Below, in pieces: positions 8,547 through 17,307 of a DNA stretch of 64,000 bases. Where the stretch lies: NCBI RefSeq assembly GCF_008727875.1, contig NZ_VTWS01000006.1:434001-498000 (forward strand). The letters run 5' to 3'. How positions within the stretch are numbered: position 1 is the stretch's first letter; every line of letters starts with the position of its first letter. Origin of the DNA: Larkinella humicola. Its GTDB lineage: Bacteria; Bacteroidota; Bacteroidia; Cytophagales; Spirosomataceae. The position numbers and the translations under genes were made by a program. The notes beneath the pieces are model-generated. The model was not told the DNA's origin. It ran no database searches and worked only from the letters and a program-made list of their open reading frames with translations.

Positions 8547-9659
8547 TTATTGGTACAAGGCCGCCAGATTCAGCCGGTTGATCCGGGTGGTCGACAAATG
8601 GGTTTTGGCTTTCTGGCTACCCGCGCAATACCCCAGCAAAGCCTCTTTTTTGGTAAAATGAATGGCGATGTAGCAATACCAGCCGTCGGGATCGGTTTCG
8701 ATGTTGCGGACGTGTTGCCAGGTTTTGCCGTCATCTTTCGAAATGGCCACTGACAGCGGGGTGCGCTTGTCTTTGATGGCCGGATTGCTGCCGTCGTTGT
8801 TGTTCCAGACCACCAGCAGATCGCCAGTCGAAGGAATGCGGGCGATGGACGCCGGTGACAGGGGCGATTTCAACGTGCTTGGCTCAATTGGACTCCAGGT
8901 TTGCCCTTTGTCTTTGGAATACGAAAACTGCTGAAAACCGCCACTGGCGCGGATAAACATCAGGATCGCCCCGTTTTTCAGCTCGATCAAACCGGGTTCC
9001 TGCGTAACCAGATCTGCCGGTTTCGGAACGGCTTCGCTGCTTTTCCAGGTGGCTCCGTTGTCGTCGGAATAATAGCTGTACAGCGTTCCGTTGCCCTGCC
9101 ATTTGCCACCGGGGGATTTGTGCTGGGCCACCGCCATCAGCAAACGGCCATTTTTCAGTTGGATCACACGGCTGTTGTTGAGCACAAAATAGCCTTCCCG
9201 GTCGGTAATGCAGGGCGTGGGTTTGCTCCAGGTTTTGGCTTCGTCGGCCGAAATCCGCATCTGGGGAATGCAGTCCTGCTCGGAATTCTTTTTGAGGTAA
9301 AACAGCGCAATTTTGCCGTTTTTCAACCGCAGCAACGAAACCGACATCACATTCATGTCGCCTTCTTTTTCCACAATGAGCTGATCCTGTTGCGTCCAGG
9401 TTTTGCCGCCGTCTTTCGAAAACCGCCCCGCCAGATAGGCCGGGGCGTGGTCGCTCGTGCTGCCGCCGGTATAGTGGCTGTAGACAAACAGAATCCGGCC
9501 GTCTTTCAGCGTGACGAAATCGCCCTCGCTGTTGCGGGGGTTGTTGTCGCCGGGGTTCAGTTCCAGGGCAACCGTGCCAGCGGATTCGGTATCGGGCTGC
9601 GCGCGAACGGCTCCAAAAGCTAGTAATAAGAATGATAGAATGAACAGTGGTTTGGTCAT
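8547..9659 (-). CDS. Sialidase-like BNR-repeat protein (exo-alpha-sialidase family)
   Basis: This 370-aa secreted protein has a signal peptide ending near AVRA-Q. It carries repeated Asp-box motifs of the S-x-D-x-G-x-T-W type: SKDGGKTW at 81-88, then SDDNGATW, SKDKGQTW and SKDDGKTW. These mark a six-bladed propeller as in sialidases. The early segment NPGDNNPRNSEGDFVTLKDG is nearly identical to the C-terminal half of the next gene, showing recent paralogy. It would release a terminal sugar acid outside the cell if catalytic. Catalytic Arg/Tyr/Glu residues were not mapped, so the activity is assumed from the family. Confidence 0.88.
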   Translation of the reverse strand: MTKPLFILSFLLLAFGAVRAQPDTESAGTVALELNPGDNNPRNSEGDFVTLKDGRILFVYSHYTGGSTSDHAPAYLAGRFSKDGGKTWTQQDQLIVEKEGDMNVMSVSLLRLKNGKIALFYLKKNSEQDCIPQMRISADEAKTWSKPTPCITDREGYFVLNNSRVIQLKNGRLLMAVAQHKSPGGKWQGNGTLYSYYSDDNGATWKSSEAVPKPADLVTQEPGLIELKNGAILMFIRASGGFQQFSYSKDKGQTWSPIEPSTLKSPLSPASIARIPSTGDLLVVWNNNDGSNPAIKDKRTPLSVAISKDDGKTWQHVRNIETDPDGWYCYIAIHFTKKEALLGYCAGSQKAKTHLSTTRINRLNLAALYQ

Positions 9660-9837
9660 GGGTTTAGCAATTAGTCGTCAATTGGTACTTAATCGTTGAG
9701 AACCGTTGGGTTGAAAATACGGAACCACGTTGTTTCGAATCTTGGAAAGCATGGAAAGTCGGATTACAAATCCTTGACAGAGTGGGTCAAGATTGCAAAT
9801 CTCGACCAGCATCGTCTCTTGTCTCACTTCTCTTTTC
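9660..9837. other. Intergenic spacer with two imperfect small palindromes
   Basis: This is a 178-bp gap inside the minus-strand run. It holds two related words, GGATTACAAATCC near 9762 and AGATTGCAAATCT near 9789. No gene or clear promoter is visible. Confidence 0.4.
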
Positions 9838-11670
9838 TTACGTCTTCGTGTTATAAATCCATTCCAGGTTCAGGCGCGTAACGTTAGTGACCGAGAGCCC
9901 CGTGCCTTTGGGGCGGTTTCCGGCGCAGTAACTCAACAAAACCTCCTTTTTTCCCACGAAATGAATGGCCGTATAACAATACCAGCCATCGGGATCGGCT
10001 TCCAGCGTTTTGACGTGTGTCCAGGTTTTCCCCTCGTCTTTCGAAACGGCGATGTTCAGGGGCGTCCGACGGCCTTTGATCGGGTTGCCTTCCTGGTTGC
10101 CGTTGTTGTTCCAGACCATCAGCAGATCGCCGGTGGCCGGGATGCGGGCGATGGTGGCCGGCGAAACCGGCGACGCAATGGTGGTCGGCTGCGATGGACT
10201 CCAGGTCTGCCCCTGATCGGTCGAATAGGCCGCATACTGAACCCCGGCATCCGTCCGGATGATCATCATCAGCCGGTCTTTCAACGAAATGAGTCCCGGT
10301 TCCTGGAGGGTAATCGCATCCGGATTGGCCACCTCCTGACTCACCTTCCAGGTTTTGCCGGTATCGTCGGAATAATACGAAAATAAGCGGCCTTTTCCAT
10401 TAAACCGGCCTCCCGGTGGCGTTTCGTGCAAGGCAACCGGCATCAGGAGCCGACCGGTTTGCAACTGAATCACGCGGTTGTTGTTCAACACAAAATAGCC
10501 TTTCCGGTCGGTGATGCAGGGAATGGCCTCGCTCCAGGTTTTGGCTTCGTCGGTCGAAATCCGCATCATCGGAATGCAGTCGTCCATGGCATTTTTCCGG
10601 GCGTAAAACAGCGCAATTCGGCCATCCTGCAACCGCAGCAGCGAAACCGACATCACATTCATGCCCCCTTCATTGCTGACGATAAGCTGGTCGTCCTTCG
10701 TCCAGGTTTTGCCCCCGTCGCCGGAATACCGCCCAACGAGCGTGGCCGCAGCAAAATCGCTGGAGGAGTTACCGGCAAAGCGGGAGTAAATGAACAGAAT
10801 CCGGCCGTCTTTCAGCGTCACAAAATCGCCCTCGCTGTTGCGCGGGTTGTCGGCTCCCGGATTGAGTTGCAGCACGAGGCTTTTCTCACCGACCTTGTTC
10901 TTTCCGTTGAGTTTGGTCACCCGCAGGATTTCGTCCACCATGTTCCCGGCAATCAGTTCGTGGCCCTTGTCGTTGGGGTGAACGCCGTCGAGCATCAGCG
11001 AATCGAAGCTGACACCCGTCCGGTTTTGGTAATCCACAAACGCTTTGTAGTTGTCGACCAGACCCGTCCGGTATTTCCGGGAATAGTTCCGTATCACCTC
11101 GACGTACTGCAAAAGCCGCTCGTTCTGGTAGTCTGCGTATTTTTTACCCAGCAGATTCGGAACCGTCAGAATGACTAGACTCTCGTTTTTTTGCAGCGAT
11201 TCGATCATGTAGGCCAGATTTTGCCGGTAGTTTTCCAGCGGAATCCGCGACGGCCCCGTGGCTCCTCCGCTGTCGATGTGGGCGTCGTTGATGCCAAACC
11301 CGATGATTACCAGATCGGGGTGAACCGCCATCACATCCGACTCAAACCGGTCGAGGGCGTGTCTGATTTTGAACAGGTTATGATCCGTCTGACGACCGGT
11401 ATGGCTACCGGGAATCCCGGCATTGATGACCGTGGCACTCACGCCTTTCTGAGACAGCAGGTGGGGCAATCGCTGCGCAAAAACCTGATTGACGGTTTTG
11501 CGGATGGCCGTGATGGAGTTGCCGAAAGCGACAATGGTCAAATTGCCATCACCACCTCCCACCGGTTTTTCGGCAAAAACCGGAAAACCAAGGAAAAAGC
11601 AGAAAACCGTTATTAATAAAAATGCCCCCAACCGTGCGACGGTCCGACCCCTAAAGGGGGCTTTAGTCAT
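9838..11670 (-). CDS. SGNH esterase - sialidase-like BNR fusion protein
   Basis: This 610-aa protein joins two enzymes that occur separately next door. After a signal peptide ending near VFA comes an SGNH domain with FGNSIT (49-54), a GFGINDAH block III and DGVHPND block V. From about residue 270 it continues as a BNR/sialidase-like propeller closely resembling the downstream gene. The frame stays open to 11778, but the ATG at 11670 gives a compact signal peptide and is preferred. This ATG lies in the loop of a 42-bp perfect inverted repeat, and one arm encodes the charged part of the signal peptide. The fusion suggests coupled deacylation and glycosidic cleavage of an O-acylated terminal sugar acid. 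Confidence 0.85.
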   Translation of the reverse strand: MTKAPFRGRTVARLGAFLLITVFCFFLGFPVFAEKPVGGGDGNLTIVAFGNSITAIRKTVNQVFAQRLPHLLSQKGVSATVINAGIPGSHTGRQTDHNLFKIRHALDRFESDVMAVHPDLVIIGFGINDAHIDSGGATGPSRIPLENYRQNLAYMIESLQKNESLVILTVPNLLGKKYADYQNERLLQYVEVIRNYSRKYRTGLVDNYKAFVDYQNRTGVSFDSLMLDGVHPNDKGHELIAGNMVDEILRVTKLNGKNKVGEKSLVLQLNPGADNPRNSEGDFVTLKDGRILFIYSRFAGNSSSDFAAATLVGRYSGDGGKTWTKDDQLIVSNEGGMNVMSVSLLRLQDGRIALFYARKNAMDDCIPMMRISTDEAKTWSEAIPCITDRKGYFVLNNNRVIQLQTGRLLMPVALHETPPGGRFNGKGRLFSYYSDDTGKTWKVSQEVANPDAITLQEPGLISLKDRLMMIIRTDAGVQYAAYSTDQGQTWSPSQPTTIASPVSPATIARIPATGDLLMVWNNNGNQEGNPIKGRRTPLNIAVSKDEGKTWTHVKTLEADPDGWYCYTAIHFVGKKEVLLSYCAGNRPKGTGLSVTNVTRLNLEWIYNTKT

Positions 11671-11723
11671 CCAAGAAAAGTCCCCTTTAGGGGTCGGACC
11701 GTCGCACGGTTGGGGGCATTTTT
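11618..11723. repeat. 42-bp perfect inverted repeat around a start codon
   Basis: Arms at 11618-11659 and 11682-11723 are perfect complements with a 22-nt loop. The arms combine a CCCCTAAAGGGG-type word with CCGTGCGACGGTCCGA. On the minus strand the probable start codon of the SGNH-sialidase fusion (11668-11670) is in the loop. The folded mRNA could therefore affect its translation. Confidence 0.9.
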
Positions 11724-11788
11724 CAAACCCGATCTGAATTACTCTTCGACTGTTTTGCATACCGATTGATCTGTTCATTCAGACGTGT

Positions 11789-12919
11789 TTACCGTAAAAA
11801 GTCTTTTTCGTTCAGCTTCACCCGCAATTCGCCCTGCATGACGGTGATCCAGAGCACACCCGGTTTTTCTTCGAAAACGTACGGATACGAAATCCGGGGC
11901 TGCTTTCCGCGTTCGGCAAAAACGACCGGTTTGCTCCAGCTTTTGCCCTCATCGTCCGAAAACGCAATCGACAGTTCATCGCGGTGGTTGCTGGCCGGAA
12001 TTTCCGACCACTGGTTATCTCCCCCACTCAGCTTATACGACACCTGGCCGTCCGGAAAACGGCGGTTCCAGACCAGCACCAGCTTGCCATCCTGCAACCG
12101 TTTGAGCAGACCGGGCGCAGAACTCGCGCTGATGTTGGTGGGGTTGAAACTGTTCCAGGTCACGCCGTCGTCTTTGGAATAGGCTTCCCAGAACGTTCCC
12201 CAGTTGGTGCGCAGCAGCAGCCACAGGCGTCCGTCTTTCAACTGTTCCAGTGTGGCTTCCGTAACGCCCCCGTGGTGGCCGGTTCCGCCCAGGTCGATGA
12301 TGGTGCTGCGGGTCCAGGTTTTGCCGTCGTTCTTCGACGAATAGGTCAACACCGAATGTCGTCCGGGGTTGTGCCTCATCATCATGGAGGTAAAAACGAT
12401 GCTGCCGTCTTTGGTTTCGATCATGTCACGAATGGCACCGGTCCAGTCGTCGTGCAGTTTCTGGGCGTCCTGCCAGGTTTTGCCGCCGTCGAGGCTGCGG
12501 ACGGCGTAGGTCGGCAGTTTGGCGTCGGGCGAGTCCGAGATTTCCTTCTGCCAGTTCCAGTTGGCCCGCTCTTTCAGGTTCATACAGGCCAGAATGATCA
12601 CATTCCGTTTGGTACGGATCAACGCCCGTTCGTCGCTGATTTCAAATTTTGCCGGGTCTTTAAAGATCGTGTATTCCGTCCAGGTCTTGCCGTCGTCCTT
12701 GCTGATCAGGCTTTTGGTTTTGTCGACGGTTAGGATACTGCCGTCGGCCAGCCGCACAAACGGCCCCATTTTCAGGCCCGGAATTTCCTGAACATTCTCC
12801 GCAATCCAGGACCCCGACACGGTGGTTTTTCCGGCGTCTTTATTGATCTGAGCGAGCAGAGAACCGCTGGCCAGCAAAGCCAGAAGGCCAGTCACTTTTA
12901 ATCCATGCGCTATTTTCAT
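11789..12919 (-). CDS. Sialidase-like BNR-repeat protein
   Basis: This 376-aa protein has a signal peptide (cleavage near LLAQ). Five Asp-box-like motifs spread through the chain mark a propeller: SKDDGKTW near 69, SLDGGKTW, SKNDGKTW, SKDDGVTW and SDDEGKSW. It is the third sialidase-like protein in a row and is less similar to its two downstream neighbours than they are to each other. It probably acts in the periplasm or at the outer membrane on the same polymer or glycan. Whether it is a sialidase or another propeller hydrolase cannot be decided from sequence alone. Confidence 0.85.
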   Translation of the reverse strand: MKIAHGLKVTGLLALLASGSLLAQINKDAGKTTVSGSWIAENVQEIPGLKMGPFVRLADGSILTVDKTKSLISKDDGKTWTEYTIFKDPAKFEISDERALIRTKRNVIILACMNLKERANWNWQKEISDSPDAKLPTYAVRSLDGGKTWQDAQKLHDDWTGAIRDMIETKDGSIVFTSMMMRHNPGRHSVLTYSSKNDGKTWTRSTIIDLGGTGHHGGVTEATLEQLKDGRLWLLLRTNWGTFWEAYSKDDGVTWNSFNPTNISASSAPGLLKRLQDGKLVLVWNRRFPDGQVSYKLSGGDNQWSEIPASNHRDELSIAFSDDEGKSWSKPVVFAERGKQPRISYPYVFEEKPGVLWITVMQGELRVKLNEKDFLR

Positions 12920-12949
12920 ACAAAGGAGGTGGTTTAGGATTTAGGATAG

Positions 12950-14623
12950 TCAGTTTGTCTTTTTTGTGCGCGTCATCGCGACCGAGTGAAGCGACACTCC
13001 GACGGGTTTTCCCCGTTGGTCGCTCGTTCTGATCCGCAGGTAATTCATGCCAAAATCCGATTGGCGACAGAAATTCGTCCGGGCCACGATTCGGTTGTTG
13101 AGCAATAAAAGTGCTTCATCTTTCTGGCAATTCCACCGGATTTCCACCATCATCCGGGACGGTTTCGCTCCGATTTTGGCCAGTTCGGCGGATTTAATCT
13201 TGAATTCGGCTACGGCATGGTCAGCCGCCAGCGAGTCGTCCGGCACCGAGAAATGGTCGGTTAGTGCCAGTGAAACCGTCTGTGCATCGGGCGAAAATTT
13301 CAGATCGGCTTTCAGTGTCCCCTGCCGCGTCGCCGGAAAATTCCAGACCAGGGCCGGGCGTTCGGTTGTCGAAATCAGGGCGGTTTTCCCCTCCTCGCGG
13401 GCTTCGGTTTGCTCGAGCCAGTCGGGGTCAAACAGCACCACCGATTTGGCGTCACCCTGTCCGGCCACCAGCGCCACCTTGCCCTCCGCCGTTTCTGCTG
13501 CCGATGCGTAGGCGGTGCCCCGGTCGTTTTTTTCAACCCGACCCGGTTTGGCAGCAGGCATCGTCAGCACCTCCCGAAAGCCCTGCCAGGTTTTTCCCTC
13601 ATCGTGGCTGATGGCGGCATGCAGCATTTCCCGGCCTCCGGCGGCATAACTCCGGGGATTGTCCCAACGCTGGTTACTGTTCAACAGCAGCACCAGACGG
13701 CGGTCTGACAGCCGGAGCAGTTCGGCCGGGGAGTCCGACGAAATAAACCGGGTTGGCCGGGCCGCCTGCCAGGTTTGGCCCTGATCACCGGAAAACGATT
13801 CATACAAATGCCCTTTGTTGGTCCGAATCAGCATCCACAACCGCCCGTCGGTTAATTCCACCACATCCGGCTCAATACCGCCGTAGCGAACCGGCATCGT
13901 GTTGTCAATTTCGACCCGGATCGGATTAGCCGACGGTTGCCAGGTTTGTCCGTTGTCGTCCGAATACAGCGAAATGATGTCGTTCCAGCCGTAATCAAGC
14001 TGCCCCGCCCCCGGTTTTTCCTGCCGCTCGGGAACCGCTTTGGCAAAAGACACCAACAGGCGTCCGGTGCTGAGCCGGATGAAACTCCGGATCGAACCCA
14101 CATAGCCGTCGTAAATCTTTTGGGGCTGACTCCACGGTTTTCCAGTGCCGGTTGTCCGGCCATACCACACATCCAGATGTCGCCCCCGGTAGCCGTTGGT
14201 ACCGGTACCCCACAGATGGAAAATGCCGTGCAGTTCGCCCTGCGGGTCTTCCAGCACCCGGTTGGCGTAATATGCCTGCCCCGGCAAATCGAACTCTTTC
14301 ACCGGCGACTCCCACTGAATGCCATCCGGCGACGATATGGACCGGAGTTGATTGGCGTCGCCGGGGCGATTGATGTAAAAGATGGTCAGTCCGCCGTTTT
14401 TCCGCCTGATCAGGGTCGCTTCATTGCCCGGTGCCGGAGCCACCCAGACCGGTTCGTAGAGATCGGGTACCCGCTTTGGCACCGGACGCAGTCGCATCCC
14501 GGCAGAGGCTTCGGCAACTTGCGCATAGCTTTCCTGTAATGACATCCCAAAAGACACCGTGAGACCACACACCGCAATTTGGAGTGTTCGTTTCAGGGAT
14601 CTATTTAAAAAGAAAGCGGTCAT
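12950..14623 (-). CDS. Sialidase-like BNR protein with C-terminal beta-sandwich
   Basis: This 557-aa protein begins with an N-terminal signal segment (cleavage near SYAQ). The propeller carries Asp boxes SDDNGQTW, SGDQGQTW and SHDEGKTW. After about residue 420 the chain continues into a 130-residue beta-rich C-terminal region of no recognised family, perhaps a binding module. It is the first of the four BNR genes to be transcribed and follows the DHDPS-like gene. Hydrolysis of a terminal sugar from an external glycan is the family-based expectation. The extra domain could set its specificity. Confidence 0.83.
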   Translation of the reverse strand: MTAFFLNRSLKRTLQIAVCGLTVSFGMSLQESYAQVAEASAGMRLRPVPKRVPDLYEPVWVAPAPGNEATLIRRKNGGLTIFYINRPGDANQLRSISSPDGIQWESPVKEFDLPGQAYYANRVLEDPQGELHGIFHLWGTGTNGYRGRHLDVWYGRTTGTGKPWSQPQKIYDGYVGSIRSFIRLSTGRLLVSFAKAVPERQEKPGAGQLDYGWNDIISLYSDDNGQTWQPSANPIRVEIDNTMPVRYGGIEPDVVELTDGRLWMLIRTNKGHLYESFSGDQGQTWQAARPTRFISSDSPAELLRLSDRRLVLLLNSNQRWDNPRSYAAGGREMLHAAISHDEGKTWQGFREVLTMPAAKPGRVEKNDRGTAYASAAETAEGKVALVAGQGDAKSVVLFDPDWLEQTEAREEGKTALISTTERPALVWNFPATRQGTLKADLKFSPDAQTVSLALTDHFSVPDDSLAADHAVAEFKIKSAELAKIGAKPSRMMVEIRWNCQKDEALLLLNNRIVARTNFCRQSDFGMNYLRIRTSDQRGKPVGVSLHSVAMTRTKKTN

Positions 14624-14648
14624 TTTTCTAATACTAAACCTGTGTATT

Positions 14649-14681
14649 AAACCTGTAAGGTCTTCAAGACCTTACAGGTTT
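14649..14681. repeat. 33-bp palindrome of the ACCTGTnAGGTCTT family
   Basis: Two 16-bp arms flank a single central base: AACCTGTAAGGTCTT and its complement. A partial second copy follows at about 14699-14721. It lies between the BNR gene and the DHDPS-like gene. Related palindromes are at 29595-29627 and 46243-46274. Confidence 0.85.
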
Positions 14682-14735
14682 TTGAGAGGTTTTTGAGAGA
14701 TCTTCAAGACCTTGCAGGTTTAGCGGTTTTCTCAA

Positions 14736-15647
14736 CTAGTTACTAACCAATCCAGTAACCGCCGAAATCCGGTCGCAGATTTCCAGCACGTCTTTTTCGT
14801 TCCATTCACCGTTGCCCATGCCCAAAGGCGGGTTGGGAAGTCCGATGTTGATGTCATGCTTGAGCAGCATGGCCTGGTGGAAGAACGACCAGATGTTGGG
14901 CAGCACGTCATGAATAATCTCCTGGAAGGTCAGCATGAAGCGGTTTCCGAGTTCAAAATTCCCCTTGATAAATTCCTCCCGCACAAATTTGCACTCTTCT
15001 CCCCAGAGGTTGAAAAAACTTCCGATGGCGCCCACGGTGCCGCACAGGGTGGCCTGACAGAACAGTTCGTCGGCCCCACTGAACAGCACCAGCTTGTCCT
15101 GCGACAGAATATGAATCAGGCTCACTTCGTACAGATTCTGGGTGGTGAGCTTCATACCGGCAATGTTGGGCAGGGTCAGAATCTGCTCGATGTAGTGCCG
15201 GGCATCGCCCCCAAACACGCTGTGGTTGCCGATGTGGTACGGAAAAAAAGGAATGTCGATGGACGAGCCAATGGCCTTGTAATGTTCCAGTGCATTGCGA
15301 ACCCCGGATTGGTAGTAAATCGGGCCAACGGTCGAAATCCCGTATACACCCTGTTCCTGAGCCGCCTGCGCCAGCCTGATCGACTCCCGCGTGTTCAGGG
15401 CGCCCACCTGGGCAATCACCGGCATGGCTCCGTTGACGGTTTCCATGACGGTCTGGGTGATGTCCATCCGCTGTTTTTCCGAAAACAGAAACCCTTGTCC
15501 GGTGGAGCCCAGCACATACAGGCCGTCCAGTTTTTGTTTGATACAGAGTTCTACAATTTTTTCCAGTTGTTGAAAGTCAGGGTTGCCGTTCTGATCGACC
15601 GGTGTGAACAAGGCTGGCCAAAGGCCACCGATTGGTGAATGCGTCAT
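14736..15647 (-). CDS. Dihydrodipicolinate synthase/N-acetylneuraminate lyase family protein
   Basis: This 303-aa class I aldolase of the DapA/NanA family has GSTGQG at 47-52 (the usual GTTGE-type phosphate/carboxylate loop), a catalytic Tyr at 137 (FFPYH) and the Schiff-base Lys at 166 (AGMKLTT). NanA members split sialic acids to pyruvate and an aminosugar, and other members cleave or dehydrate keto-deoxy sugar acids. Position directly after susCD and before the sialidase-like genes favours a catabolic lyase. No nanE or nanK is seen in the window, so canonical N-acetylneuraminate use is uncertain. Confidence 0.9.
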   Translation of the reverse strand: MTHSPIGGLWPALFTPVDQNGNPDFQQLEKIVELCIKQKLDGLYVLGSTGQGFLFSEKQRMDITQTVMETVNGAMPVIAQVGALNTRESIRLAQAAQEQGVYGISTVGPIYYQSGVRNALEHYKAIGSSIDIPFFPYHIGNHSVFGGDARHYIEQILTLPNIAGMKLTTQNLYEVSLIHILSQDKLVLFSGADELFCQATLCGTVGAIGSFFNLWGEECKFVREEFIKGNFELGNRFMLTFQEIIHDVLPNIWSFFHQAMLLKHDINIGLPNPPLGMGNGEWNEKDVLEICDRISAVTGLVSN

Positions 15648-15696
15648 GGTGTTTGTGTACTTGAAGGTAGTTTAATGTTTGTGATTTTGGGTGAAT

Positions 15697-15820
15697 GGTT
15701 TACGGTAGTCGGTTTACGGTTTACGGTAGCTGACGCAATGCATACTTTCAGAAAGCGTACGTCAGCTAGAACGCATCAGTCCCGGCGAGGAGCCGCACCG
15801 TAAACCGAATACCGTAAACC
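15697..15820. repeat. Long imperfect inverted repeat with GGTTTACGGT words
   Basis: Arms at 15697-15720 and 15797-15820 pair with one mismatch and are built from repeats of GGTTTACGGT. A nested pair (TAGCTGACG / CGTCAGCTA) lies inside. It fills the gap between the susD stop and the DHDPS-like start and could reduce read-through, so that susCD is expressed above the downstream genes. Confidence 0.85.
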
Positions 15821-15821
15821 G

Positions 15822-17294
15822 TTACTCATATCCCGGATTCTGGACGAGTTTGGCGTTCCGGCTCATCACGGTTTCGGAGAGCGGAAACAGCAGCAGGTTG
15901 GTTTGCCCTTTGCGGTCGGCGAGCGACGGAACGAGGTCGAACGCTTTGTTAAACCGAACCAGATCCCACCAGCGTTTGCCTTCAAAAGCCAGTTCGAACA
16001 GGCGTTCCTTGAGAATGGCGTCGTCGTTGGCGGCTTTGGTCGACGACACAAACCGGTGTTTCTCAAACTGATCGCCGTAGGCCCGCTGCCGAACCAGGTT
16101 GATTTCGGTGGCCGGGTCCTGCCCCAGCGCGTTTTTGGCTTCGGCAATCATCAGCAACACATCGGCGTAGCGGTAAATGATGACATCGTCCAAAAACCGT
16201 CGGCCGTTGGCATCCACAAAACCGTTGAATTTGGTCATGGCCGACGTATAATATACCGGGTTGCCCTGTGCGTTTTTCGAGTAAATTTCCACAAACGATT
16301 TGTCCTTGCGTTTGTCGTCCGTCGTAAACTGTTTGCGCATGGTTTCGGAGGGTGCCCACCAGTTCATGCCGCCACCCAGTCCAATTTTCTGGAGGGTTGC
16401 GGCATCCGTTCCCGGTGGCAGGTCGCTGTCGCGGATGTACATATCGCCACTGTAGTTGTTAATGGCTTCCAGATCCTGGTAGCGCACCGCAAACACGATT
16501 TCCTTGTTGCCTTTGTTGGTATAACTGAATACATCCGCAAAATTCGGCAACAGGGCGACGTCGCTTTTTTGAACTTCCTGCAAAGCCGCCAGAGCAGTAT
16601 TGAGGGCTGCTTCTCCGCCGTTTCTGCGTTTGGCAATCCAGAGGTATACATCGCCTTTCAGGGCATTGGCCGCCGGTTTCGACCACGCTCCGCGCCGGGT
16701 TGGGTAGGTATTGGTGGGAAAAAGCTCCAGGGCTCTGGCCAGATCGTCGGTGATCAGTTTAAACATTTCCTCTTCCGAAGCCCGCGGTTTGTAAATCGTT
16801 TCCGGGTCCGACGATTCCGTCGGGTCCAGCAGCAGCGGTGTTCCGCCCCAGGTCCGCACCAGCACATAATACAGATACGCCCGCAGGGTATAGGCTTCCG
16901 CCAGAATGGTATTTTTGGTACTTTCCGACGTAAACGCGATGGCTGGTGCGTATTTCAGAATCAGGTTGATGTCGTGGATCACCGTGTAAATCGTCCCCCA
17001 GTCGGGACCGGGAGCCGTAATTTTGTGCAGGCGGTTTTGAAAATAGGGAATCCGGAAATCGGCATTCAGGATGCCGGTTCCCATGATTTCGCTGCGGGAC
17101 TCGCCGAGGTAATAAAGGTTAAAATTGGTGAAGGCCCGAAACCGGGCGTACATCCCACTTTTGGCACCCACCACGTCTTCCGGTGTTTTCCAGTACGAAG
17201 CCGCCGTAATCTGGCTTTGGGGTTGAACATCCAGTTCTTTGTCACAGGAACTCAACAAAGAAATGAACAACAGGGCGATGAGGTTGTTTTTCAT
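15822..17294 (-). CDS. RagB/SusD family nutrient-uptake outer membrane lipoprotein
   Basis: This 490-aa protein has a lipobox LLSSC (C17). It follows the SusD layout: an N-terminal helical TPR-like region with AEAYTLRAYLYY, and a C-terminal RagB/SusD part ending in a typical FELAFEGKRWWDLVRF motif. SusD-like proteins sit on the cell surface and bind the glycan over the SusC channel. The gene follows susC by 13 bp and is surely co-transcribed. It marks the locus as a glycan- or conjugate-utilisation system. Confidence 0.96.
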   Translation of the reverse strand: MKNNLIALLFISLLSSCDKELDVQPQSQITAASYWKTPEDVVGAKSGMYARFRAFTNFNLYYLGESRSEIMGTGILNADFRIPYFQNRLHKITAPGPDWGTIYTVIHDINLILKYAPAIAFTSESTKNTILAEAYTLRAYLYYVLVRTWGGTPLLLDPTESSDPETIYKPRASEEEMFKLITDDLARALELFPTNTYPTRRGAWSKPAANALKGDVYLWIAKRRNGGEAALNTALAALQEVQKSDVALLPNFADVFSYTNKGNKEIVFAVRYQDLEAINNYSGDMYIRDSDLPPGTDAATLQKIGLGGGMNWWAPSETMRKQFTTDDKRKDKSFVEIYSKNAQGNPVYYTSAMTKFNGFVDANGRRFLDDVIIYRYADVLLMIAEAKNALGQDPATEINLVRQRAYGDQFEKHRFVSSTKAANDDAILKERLFELAFEGKRWWDLVRFNKAFDLVPSLADRKGQTNLLLFPLSETVMSRNAKLVQNPGYE

Positions 17295-17307
17295 GATCGT
17301 TTCTTGA

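Noticed and set aside
14736-15647. Assigning nanA and calling the locus sialic-acid catabolism
   Set aside because: The enzyme is DapA/NanA family, but no nanE, nanK or nagB is present in the window and the downstream genes do not fit that route.
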